Of a DNA stretch of 12,181 bases, positions 6,036 to 12,181 are shown one piece after another (the stretch's first letter is position 1; every line of letters begins with the position of its first letter). Source of the stretch: JAAYFT01 sp041655755. Lineage in GTDB: Bacteria; Bacillota; Clostridia; Tissierellales; Tissierellaceae. A program made the translations under genes and the position numbers. Location of the stretch: assembly GCA_041655755.1 (NCBI GenBank), contig JBBAEY010000069.1, forward strand, positions 1 through 12,181, given 5' to 3'. The notes under the pieces were generated by a model. That model was given only the letters and a program-made list of their open reading frames with translations, was not told the origin of the DNA and searched no databases.

Positions 6036-9000
6036 TTGTTTGAATTTAATACATTTGACTCAATTAGAATTGGGCTAGCATCGCCAGAAAAAATCAGACA
6101 ATGGTCAAAAGGAGAAGTAAAAAAACCTGAAACAATAAATTACAGGACACTCAAACCTGAAAAAGAAGGGCTTTTCTGTGAAAAGATATTCGGTCCGACC
6201 AAGGACTGGGAATGCCATTGCGGTAAATACAAGAGAGTAAGGTATAAGGGAGTAGTATGCGATAGATGTGGGGTAGAGGTTACAAAGTCAAAGGTACGTA
6301 GGGAAAGACTTGGCCACATTGAATTAGCAGCATCTGTTTCTCATATATGGTACTTCAAAGGAATACCTAGCAGGATGGGGCTTTTGTTGGATATGTCCCC
6401 CAGATCACTAGAAAAGGTCCTCTACTTTGCCTCATATATAGTTGTGGACAAGGGAGAGAGCAATCTCTATGACAAGCAATTGTTGACTGAAACAGAATAT
6501 AGGGAAGCCTATGACAAATATCACAATAAATTCAGGGCAATGATGGGAGCAGAGGCCATCAAGATATTGCTGGAAAAGATTAACTTGGAAAGGGAGTCTG
6601 CAGAGCTAAGGCAGCAACTAAAGGACTCTTCAGGGCAGAAGAAGATAAGAATTACTAGAAGGCTGGAGGTTGTGGAAGCTTTCAGGACTTCAGGCAATAG
6701 GCCAGAATGGATGATACTTGATGTAATACCAGTAATACCTCCGGATTTAAGGCCCATGGTCCAATTAGATGGTGGTAGGTTTGCAACATCGGATTTAAAT
6801 GACTTATATAGAAGAGTTATAAATAGAAATAACAGGTTAAAGAGATTACTGGACCTAGGTGCACCAGATATCATAGTAAGAAACGAAAAAAGAATGCTGC
6901 AAGAAGCAGTAGATGCCCTAATAGACAATGGCAGACGGGGTAGACCAGTCACAGGACCAGGCAATAGGCCCTTAAAATCATTGTCTGATATGCTAAAGGG
7001 CAAACAAGGTAGATTTAGGCAAAATCTACTGGGTAAAAGGGTTGACTACTCAGGCCGTTCCGTAATAGTTGTAGGTCCAGAACTGAAATTCTACCAGTGC
7101 GGCATACCCAAGAAAATGGCTTTGGAATTGTTTAAACCCTTTGTCATGAAAAAACTCGTAGGAGAGGGCCATGCCCATAATATAAAATCTGCTAAAAGAA
7201 TGGTAGAAAGGGTAAAACCACAGGTCTGGGATGTATTGGACGAAGTGATAAAGGACCATCCTGTACTACTAAACAGGGCACCTACACTTCATAGACTTGG
7301 GATACAGGCCTTTGAACCAGTACTAGTAGAGGGCAAGGCCATAAAGCTTCATCCCCTAGTATGTACAGCCTACAATGCGGACTTTGACGGGGACCAAATG
7401 GCAGTACACGTTCCCTTGTCTACAGAGGCACAGGCAGAGGCAAGGTTACTTATGCTGTCTACCAACAATATCCTAGCTCCAAAGGATGGCAAGCCAATTA
7501 CCACGCCAACACAGGACATGGTATTGGGTGCATACTACCTATCAGTTGAGACTGCTGGAGAGATAGGCGAAGGCATGGTATTTGAAGACTATGATGAAAT
7601 GATCCTAGCCTATAGCAATGGGTCTGTGAGCCTACATGCTAGGGTAAAGGTAAGGGTAAAACTAGATGGGGAAGATAGGGGTCAACTAGTAGAATCTACA
7701 GTGGGTAGGTTTATATTAAATGAACATATACCACAAGATTTAGGATTTGTAGACAGGGAGACCGACAAATATTCCCTAGAAGTAGATGCATTAGTAAATA
7801 AAAAGATATTGGGAAATATAATAGAAAAATGTTTTAGGAAACATGGCAATGCAGTGACAGCTACTGTTTTGGACCATATAAAGGAAACGGGATTCAAGTT
7901 CTCTACCAAGGGTGCAATATCTATTTCCATGGGGGATATATTTATTCCCAAGGTAAAAGAAGAAATGTTGGAAAAAGCAGAGCTAGAGGTAGATAAATTT
8001 GAAAAGTCCTACCGTAGAGGGCTTATTTCAGATGAAGAAAGATACGAGAAGGTAATAGAAATATGGAATAAGACCACTGACGATTTGACAGATAGACTGA
8101 TGGACGACTTGGACCCTATGAACAATATATATATAATGTCCCTGTCGGGAGCCAGGGGTAGTGTAAACCAAATCAGGCAGTTGGCGGGTATGAGGGGACT
8201 TATGGCATCTGCTTCAGGTAGAACCATAGAGATCCCAATTAAATCAAACTTTAGGGAAGGACTATCAGTTCTTGAATTCTTTATATCTACTCATGGTTCC
8301 AGAAAGGGGCTAGCAGATACTGCCCTTAGGACGGCAGACTCTGGTTATTTAACTAGGAGGCTGGTAGATGTCAGTCAAGACGTCATAGTCAGAGAAGTAG
8401 ACTGCGGTACAGATGAGTACCTATTGGTTAAGGCATTCAAGGATGGAAGGGAAGTAATAGAAGAGCTAAGAGATAGAATAGAAGGAAGATACGCCTTTGA
8501 AGATATAGTAAATCCTGAAACTGGTGAAATCATAGTCAAGGGAAATGAAATGATATCAGAAATACAGGCTGAGAAGATTGAGAAAGTTGGTATAACCGAA
8601 GTTAAGGTCAGATCTGTACTGGGTTGTAAAACAAAACATGGGGTTTGTGCCCACTGCTATGGCAGAAATCTGGCTACAGGTGACGAGGTAAATATAGGAG
8701 AAGCTGTGGGTATAATAGCAGCCCAATCCATAGGAGAACCGGGTACACAGCTTACCATGCGTACCTTCCACACAGGTGGGGTAGCAGCAGCTACAGATAT
8801 TACCCAGGGTCTGCCCAGGGTCGAAGAGCTATTTGAGGCTAGAAAGCCAAAAGGCCTTGCTGTAATTGCTGAGAACTCAGGTGTTGTAAGCATAGATGAG
8901 AGCAAGAGACGTAAGGAAATTGTCATCAGCTCCTCCAGTGGCAACTCCACATCATATAATATAGTCTACGGAGCCAGATTAAAAGTAAGGCCCGGAGATA

Positions 9001-9566
9001 TAGTTGAAGCAGGAGATGAGCTGACAGATGGTTCAGTAAACCCACATGACATTTTAAAGATAAAGGGCGTACAGGGCGTACAGAACTATCTAGTAAAGGA
9101 AGTTCAAAGAGTTTATAGGCTTCAGGGTGTAGATATCAATGACAAACATATAGAAATAATAGTAAGGCAGATGTTGTCTAAGGTCAAGATAGAGGAATCC
9201 GGAGATACAGATTTGCTTCCAGGTACCTTAATATCGGCATTTGAATTCGAAGAGAAGAATAGAAAGGCCTCGGAGGCTGGACTGGAATTGGCAGTAGGGA
9301 GGAAGACCCTCTTGGGTATTACAAAGGCTTCCCTTGCTACAGATTCATTCCTATCAGCGGCTTCCTTCCAAGAGACAACAAGGGTATTGACTCAGGCAGC
9401 CATTGAGGGTAAGGAAGACTTCCTGCTGGGACTAAAGGAAAATGTCATCATAGGAAAACTTATCCCTGCTGGTACTGGTATGAAGAGATACAAAAATGTG
9501 GAATTGGTATCCGATGAAAATATGGATATCCTAGAAGAATTAGATGTTGACAGTGAAACTGACTGA
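6036..9566 (+). CDS. rpoC: DNA-directed RNA polymerase subunit beta' (TTG start)
   Basis: The 1176-residue catalytic subunit carries the N-terminal clamp zinc site C60, C62, C75 and C78, then KPQVWDVLDEVI and LLNRAPTLHRLGIQAFEP. The catalytic NADFDGD is at 447-453, with D449, D451 and D453 holding the magnesium. The bridge-helix region is GSRKGLADTALRTADSGYLT, followed by the second zinc site C790, C864, C871 and C874. The trigger loop includes QSIGEPGTQLTMRTFHTGG (M908, H912). The length matches Gram-positive beta', which lacks the large SI3 insertion of E. coli. TTG at 6036 follows AAAGGAGAG with about 8 nt spacing. Nearby ATGs at 6016 and 6029 are out of frame, and FEFNTFDSIRIGLASPEKI aligns with the expected N-terminus. 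It ends with TGA and an immediate second in-frame TGA, which overlap a promoter. Confidence 0.99.
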   Translation: MFEFNTFDSIRIGLASPEKIRQWSKGEVKKPETINYRTLKPEKEGLFCEKIFGPTKDWECHCGKYKRVRYKGVVCDRCGVEVTKSKVRRERLGHIELAASVSHIWYFKGIPSRMGLLLDMSPRSLEKVLYFASYIVVDKGESNLYDKQLLTETEYREAYDKYHNKFRAMMGAEAIKILLEKINLERESAELRQQLKDSSGQKKIRITRRLEVVEAFRTSGNRPEWMILDVIPVIPPDLRPMVQLDGGRFATSDLNDLYRRVINRNNRLKRLLDLGAPDIIVRNEKRMLQEAVDALIDNGRRGRPVTGPGNRPLKSLSDMLKGKQGRFRQNLLGKRVDYSGRSVIVVGPELKFYQCGIPKKMALELFKPFVMKKLVGEGHAHNIKSAKRMVERVKPQVWDVLDEVIKDHPVLLNRAPTLHRLGIQAFEPVLVEGKAIKLHPLVCTAYNADFDGDQMAVHVPLSTEAQAEARLLMLSTNNILAPKDGKPITTPTQDMVLGAYYLSVETAGEIGEGMVFEDYDEMILAYSNGSVSLHARVKVRVKLDGEDRGQLVESTVGRFILNEHIPQDLGFVDRETDKYSLEVDALVNKKILGNIIEKCFRKHGNAVTATVLDHIKETGFKFSTKGAISISMGDIFIPKVKEEMLEKAELEVDKFEKSYRRGLISDEERYEKVIEIWNKTTDDLTDRLMDDLDPMNNIYIMSLSGARGSVNQIRQLAGMRGLMASASGRTIEIPIKSNFREGLSVLEFFISTHGSRKGLADTALRTADSGYLTRRLVDVSQDVIVREVDCGTDEYLLVKAFKDGREVIEELRDRIEGRYAFEDIVNPETGEIIVKGNEMISEIQAEKIEKVGITEVKVRSVLGCKTKHGVCAHCYGRNLATGDEVNIGEAVGIIAAQSIGEPGTQLTMRTFHTGGVAAATDITQGLPRVEELFEARKPKGLAVIAENSGVVSIDESKRRKEIVISSSSGNSTSYNIVYGARLKVRPGDIVEAGDELTDGSVNPHDILKIKGVQGVQNYLVKEVQRVYRLQGVDINDKHIEIIVRQMLSKVKIEESGDTDLLPGTLISAFEFEEKNRKASEAGLELAVGRKTLLGITKASLATDSFLSAASFQETTRVLTQAAIEGKEDFLLGLKENVIIGKLIPAGTGMKRYKNVELVSDENMDILEELDVDSETD

Positions 9567-9575
9567 TGATAAAAT
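9547..9575 (+). promoter_or_regulatory. Promoter for ybxF-rpsL-rpsG-fusA inside the rpoC 3' end
   Basis: TTGACA (9547-9552) lies within the last codons of rpoC. A 17-bp spacer follows, then TAAAAT (9570-9575), with TGA just before the -10. The tandem stop codons TGATGA (9564-9569) form the end of the spacer and the extended -10. The layout is identical to the rplJ and rpoB promoters. The predicted start near 9582 gives a leader of about 90 nt before ybxF. It would let the str-type operon be transcribed independently of rpoBC. Confidence 0.75.
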
Positions 9576-9613
9576 GTACTAGTGTGCAAAATTCTAATTA
9601 ACTCTGGATGACA

Positions 9614-9648
9614 TAAAGATTATGTGGGTATTACCCACATAATCTTTA
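9614..9648 (+). repeat. Perfect 16-bp inverted repeat upstream of ybxF
   Basis: TAAAGATTATGTGGGT (9614-9629) and its exact reverse complement (9633-9648) flank the loop ATT. The G/C pairs cluster next to the loop and no T-run follows, so it is a poor intrinsic terminator. It ends 9 nt before the ybxF Shine-Dalgarno. Possible roles are an end-point or processing signal for rpoBC mRNA, a leader hairpin controlling the str-type operon, or a dyad protein-binding site. Nothing distinguishes these in the sequence. Confidence 0.75.
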
Positions 9649-9671
9649 AAGTGTTAAAAGGAGGAGATAGT

Positions 9672-9914
9672 ATGCTTTCAAAATTAAGTACAGGCAAGAG
9701 GGTTGTCGGAGTCAAACAAGTAAGGAGAGCCATAAATACCCAAGATATAGAAGCGGTATTTATAGCAGAAGATGCCGAAAATAAGGTTACAGACGAAATT
9801 GCGAAAACCTGCGAGGAAAAACATATCCAGATTATTTATGTGCAAAACATGAAGGAACTAGGAAATGCCTGTAAAATTGATGTAAATGCAGCAACTGCTG
9901 CTTTATTAAAATAA
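9672..9914 (+). CDS. ybxF: L7Ae-family kink-turn RNA-binding protein (YbxF type)
   Basis: This 80-residue protein belongs to the L7Ae/L30e/S12e/Gadd45 fold. It shows the pattern KRVVGVKQVRRAI near the N-terminus (G13-K15 region), then VFIAEDAE, and near the C-terminus MKELGNACKIDVNAATAALL, the segment that contacts kink-turn RNA in this family. Bacillus YbxF homologues bind kink-turns, but their cellular role is not settled. The ATG at 9672 is chosen because AAGGAGG (9658-9664) lies 7 nt upstream. A GTG at 9624 would lie inside the inverted repeat and add residues not expected for the family. It is the first gene of the rpsL-rpsG-fusA unit, as in Bacillus, and is followed 21 nt later by rpsL. 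Confidence 0.93.
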   Translation: MLSKLSTGKRVVGVKQVRRAINTQDIEAVFIAEDAENKVTDEIAKTCEEKHIQIIYVQNMKELGNACKIDVNAATAALLK

Positions 9915-9935
9915 AAAACAGAAGGAGGTGCCTTG

Positions 9936-10355
9936 ATGCCAACCATTAACCAACTAATTAAGCAAGGTAGAAAGAAGGTTGTTTACAAATCTAAATCCCC
10001 GGCCCTAGGAGTTAATTTAAATACCCTAAGGAAGAAGGAGACCACTGTAAATTCACCACAAAAAAGAGGTGTATGCGTATCAGTTAGGACAGTTACGCCA
10101 AAGAAACCTAACTCAGCCCTTAGAAAGGTCGCTAGAGTAAGGCTTACAAATGGTGAAGAAGTTGCAGCATACATTCCAGGAATAGGACACAATCTACAGG
10201 AACACAGTGTTGTATTGATCAGAGGTGGAAGAGTAAAAGACCTTCCAGGTGTTAGATACCATATAGTTAGGGGTACTTTAGATGCTTCTGGAGTAGACAA
10301 GAGGATGCAAAGTAGATCTAAGTATGGTGCCAAGAAACCAAAAGTAAAGAAATAA
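9936..10355 (+). CDS. rpsL: 30S ribosomal protein S12
   Basis: The 139-residue S12 lies at the decoding centre of the 30S subunit and monitors codon-anticodon pairing. The start MPTINQLIKQGRKK and CVSVRTVTPKKPNSALRKVARV are diagnostic. K56/K57 in TPKKPNS and K101 in GRVKDLPGVRYH, the usual streptomycin-resistance positions, are wild type. D102 is at the position beta-methylthiolated in some bacteria. The length matches the Firmicutes form, which carries an insert of about 14 residues near positions 25-40 compared with E. coli. ATG at 9936 has AGGAGG (9923-9928) 7 nt upstream. A TTG at 9933 is in frame but fits less well. rpsG follows after a structured 115-nt gap. Confidence 0.98.
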   Translation: MPTINQLIKQGRKKVVYKSKSPALGVNLNTLRKKETTVNSPQKRGVCVSVRTVTPKKPNSALRKVARVRLTNGEEVAAYIPGIGHNLQEHSVVLIRGGRVKDLPGVRYHIVRGTLDASGVDKRMQSRSKYGAKKPKVKK

Positions 10356-10360
10356 GGGTG

Positions 10361-10454
10361 CTTAAAATGCAGGACTAATAATCCATTCATATAGATTGCA
10401 TTTTGGCGCAATCGGCAGAGTGCTGCCGAGTACCAATGAATCGACTCTATATAG
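10361..10454 (+). promoter_or_regulatory. Structured rpsL-rpsG intergenic RNA, candidate S7 feedback site
   Basis: The 115-nt gap contains several pairings. AAAATGCA (10364-10371) pairs with TGCATTTT (10397-10404). TCGGCAG (10412-10418) pairs with CTGCCGA (10423-10429) around AGTG. ATTGC (10395-10399) pairs with GCAAT (10408-10412). ATATAGA (10389-10395) pairs with TCTATAT (10446-10452), closing near the rpsG ribosome binding site. Some exclude others, so at least two global folds are possible. In E. coli, S7 represses its own translation by binding the rpsL-rpsG gap. By position this is the equivalent, but I see no convincing 16S rRNA mimic. Confidence 0.5.
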
Positions 10455-10470
10455 TTAAGGAGGGAAGAAA

Positions 10471-10941
10471 GTGCCAAGAAAAGGACATATACCAAAAAGA
10501 GAAGTGATGCCAGATCCAATATACAATGACATAGTAGTCACAAAACTAGTCAATGGAATAATGTTGGATGGCAAAAAAGGAATATCCCAAAATATTGTTT
10601 ATGGAGCTTTTGACTACATCAAGGAGAAGACTAATGAAGATCCTTTGGAGGTATTCTACAAGGCAATGAACAATATCATGCCTGTGCTTGAAGTAAAGGC
10701 AAGGCGTATAGGTGGAGCCACATATCAGGTTCCAATAGAAGTTAGAACTGAAAGAAGAGAGACTCTTGGTCTAAGATGGTTGGTAAACTATTCAAGACAA
10801 AGAGGGGAAAAGACAATGGTTGAAAGATTAGCAAAGGAAATATTAGATGCTTCAAATGGTATGGGCTCAAGTGTTAAGAAGAGAGAAGATACTCATAAGA
10901 TGGCAGAAGCTAATAAGGCTTTCGCACACTACAGATGGTAG
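10471..10941 (+). CDS. rpsG: 30S ribosomal protein S7 (GTG start)
   Basis: S7 nucleates folding of the 16S rRNA 3' major domain (the 30S head) and contacts E-site tRNA. The 156-residue product has the exact length usual in Firmicutes. It begins MPRKGHIPKREVMPDPIYND and carries VKARRIGGATYQVPIEVR (R78 to R92), TLGLRWLVNYSRQRGEKTM and the C-terminus KREDTHKMAEANKAFAHYRW. The initiation codon is GTG, supported by AGGAGG (10458-10463) 7 nt upstream and by the conserved N-terminus. The gene sits after a long structured gap that may carry its own feedback site. fusA follows after 57 nt. Confidence 0.98.
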   Translation: MPRKGHIPKREVMPDPIYNDIVVTKLVNGIMLDGKKGISQNIVYGAFDYIKEKTNEDPLEVFYKAMNNIMPVLEVKARRIGGATYQVPIEVRTERRETLGLRWLVNYSRQRGEKTMVERLAKEILDASNGMGSSVKKREDTHKMAEANKAFAHYRW

Positions 10942-10998
10942 TATATCGTTTTTAATGTGTGGAGGGGGACTAAGAATCAAGAAGAAGGAGGAAAAATT

Positions 10999-12181
10999 GT
11001 GCCAAGGCAAATCACATTGGAAAAAACAAGAAATATCGGCATAATGGCTCATATTGATGCAGGAAAGACAACCACCACAGAGAGAATTTTGTTTTACACT
11101 GGTAAGATACACAAGGTAGGAGAAACCCATGAGGGTGCTGCCCAAATGGATTGGATGGAGCAAGAACAGGAAAGAGGAATTACAATCACCTCCGCAGCAA
11201 CTACTTGTATGTGGAATGACCATAGGATTAACGTTATCGACACACCAGGGCATGTGGATTTTACAGTAGAGGTAGAAAGATCCCTTAGAATCCTTGATGG
11301 TGCCGTAGCCTTATTCTGTGCAAAAGGTGGAGTAGAGCCTCAATCTGAGACTGTCTGGAGACAGGCAGATAAATATCACGTGCCTAGATTAGCATTTATC
11401 AACAAAATGGACATAGTTGGAGCAGACTTTTTTAGGACTGTAGAAATGATTAGTGACAGGTTGAATGCCAACCCAGTACCTATTCAATTGCCCATAGGAA
11501 AAGAAGATAATTTCCAGGGAGTAATTGATCTAATTAAGATGAATGCTAGAATATACAAGGATGATTTAGGTGAAAAAATCGAAATAAAAGAAATACCATC
11601 TGATATGCTGGAATTAGCAGAAGAATACAGGGAAAAATTATTAGAAAATGTAGCTGAACACGATGAAGAACTAATGATGAAATATTTAGAAGGTGAAGAA
11701 ATATCAGAAGAAGAACTAATGAAGGGTATCAGATTGGCGACAAACAATGTAGCCATTACACCAGTACTGTGTGGTTCTTCCTATAGAAATAGAGGAGTAC
11801 AGCCCCTACTAGATGCAATAGTAGACTACTTACCTTCTCCCCTTGACATACCGCCTGTAAAGGGCATAGGCTTAGAATCAGAAGAAGAGGAAGAAAGACT
11901 ATCCTCAGATAAGGAACCTTTTTCAGCATTAGCATTTAAAATAGTTACAGATCCTTTTGTAGGAAAACTTGCATATTTTAGAGTTTATTCGGGAAGTCTT
12001 AAATCAGGAAGTTATGTACTAAATACATCTAAAGGCAAAAAAGAAAGAATAGGGAGAATACTCCTTATGCATGCAAACAAGAGAGAAGAAGTAGATGAGG
12101 TGTTTGCAGGTGATATAGCAGCAGCAGTAGGGCTAAAGGATACATCTACGGGAGATACCCTAAGCGACGGGACTAATCCAG
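10999..12181 (+). CDS. fusA: Elongation factor G (3' truncated by the window end)
   Basis: EF-G is the GTPase that drives mRNA-tRNA translocation and, with RRF, ribosome recycling. The window holds 394 codons of an expected roughly 690. G motifs are intact: G1 AHIDAGKT (17-24), G2 RGITI (59-63), G3 DTPGH (81-85), G4 NKMD (135-138) and G5 GSS (259-261). The helical insert of the G domain (about 160-255) has an acidic stretch near HDEELMMKYLEGEEISEEE. Domain 2 begins near 305, with FSALAFKIVTDPFVGKL. It starts with GTG, with AAGGAGG (10985-10991) 7 nt upstream and the conserved start PRQITLEKTRNIGIMAH. A second purine-rich GGAGGGGG at 10961 has no start codon at usable spacing. It is translated in the same unit as rpsG. 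Domains 3-5 are outside the window. Confidence 0.97.
   Translation, partial: MPRQITLEKTRNIGIMAHIDAGKTTTTERILFYTGKIHKVGETHEGAAQMDWMEQEQERGITITSAATTCMWNDHRINVIDTPGHVDFTVEVERSLRILDGAVALFCAKGGVEPQSETVWRQADKYHVPRLAFINKMDIVGADFFRTVEMISDRLNANPVPIQLPIGKEDNFQGVIDLIKMNARIYKDDLGEKIEIKEIPSDMLELAEEYREKLLENVAEHDEELMMKYLEGEEISEEELMKGIRLATNNVAITPVLCGSSYRNRGVQPLLDAIVDYLPSPLDIPPVKGIGLESEEEEERLSSDKEPFSALAFKIVTDPFVGKLAYFRVYSGSLKSGSYVLNTSKGKKERIGRILLMHANKREEVDEVFAGDIAAAVGLKDTSTGDTLSDGTNP

Noticed and set aside
9624..9671. Longer L7Ae-like protein from GTG at 9624.
   Set aside because: The extension translates the inverted repeat and has no ribosome binding site, whereas the ATG at 9672 has an ideal one and gives the usual family length.
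10435..10445. AATGAATCGAC resembles a conserved 16S rRNA stretch (AAATGAATTGACGG).
   Set aside because: As recalled, that 16S segment is not the core S7-binding site, and a match this short and inexact can be chance.
10961..10968. GGAGGGGG in the rpsG-fusA gap as a ribosome binding site for a small gene.
   Set aside because: No ATG, GTG or TTG lies 5-11 nt downstream. It looks like a decoy purine run before the real fusA site.
1..12181. Search for mobile elements, CRISPR arrays, toxin-antitoxin or defence genes, tRNAs and rRNAs.
   Set aside because: Nothing of this kind is visible. The window is almost fully occupied by conserved housekeeping genes and their regulatory gaps.

Overview
This window looks like a low-GC Firmicutes (Clostridia or Tissierellia-like) chromosome carrying the universal translation/transcription core cluster: rplK (3' end), rplA, rplJ, rplL, rpoB, rpoC, a YbxF-type L7Ae-family gene, rpsL, rpsG and fusA (5' part). 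All genes are on the + strand. Support for the placement comes from the gene order, strong AGGAGG-type ribosome binding sites, A/T-rich codon use (many ATA, AGG, CTA and TTA codons), a beta' subunit of Gram-positive size (1176 residues), and the L7Ae-like gene before rpsL, which is typical of Firmicutes. The Bacillus-type methyltransferase gene (ybxB) often found between rplL and rpoB is absent. I cannot name a genus. No mobile element, CRISPR array, tRNA or rRNA is visible. Every coding region is a recognisable housekeeping gene.

Layout. 1-868: rplK end and rplA, separated by 54 nt that hold a hairpin resembling the L1 site of 23S rRNA. 869-2040: a near-consensus promoter, an L10-type leader with mutually exclusive hairpins including a possible attenuator, rplJ, rplL and a clear intrinsic terminator. 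2041-9566: a second promoter, a 140-nt leader with an A/T-rich hairpin, rpoB, a 68-nt gap with a hairpin, and rpoC, which starts with TTG. 9547-12181: a third promoter buried in the last codons and stop of rpoC, a leader with a perfect 16-bp inverted repeat, then ybxF, rpsL, a 115-nt structured gap, rpsG and fusA, which runs off the window.

How it works together. The genes make the ribosomal L1 and L7/L12 stalks, core RNA polymerase, the decoding-centre proteins S12 and S7, and the translocase EF-G. The intergenic regions show how output could be split into separately tuned units: three promoters share the form TTGACA-N14-TGA followed by a -10 hexamer, and several leaders look like feedback sites for their own products (L1, L10-L12, possibly S7). 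I found no undescribed protein system. The parts worth a second look are these regulatory elements and the L10 C-terminal helix, which appears long enough for three L12 dimers. All structures were paired by eye, and comparisons with other species are from memory.
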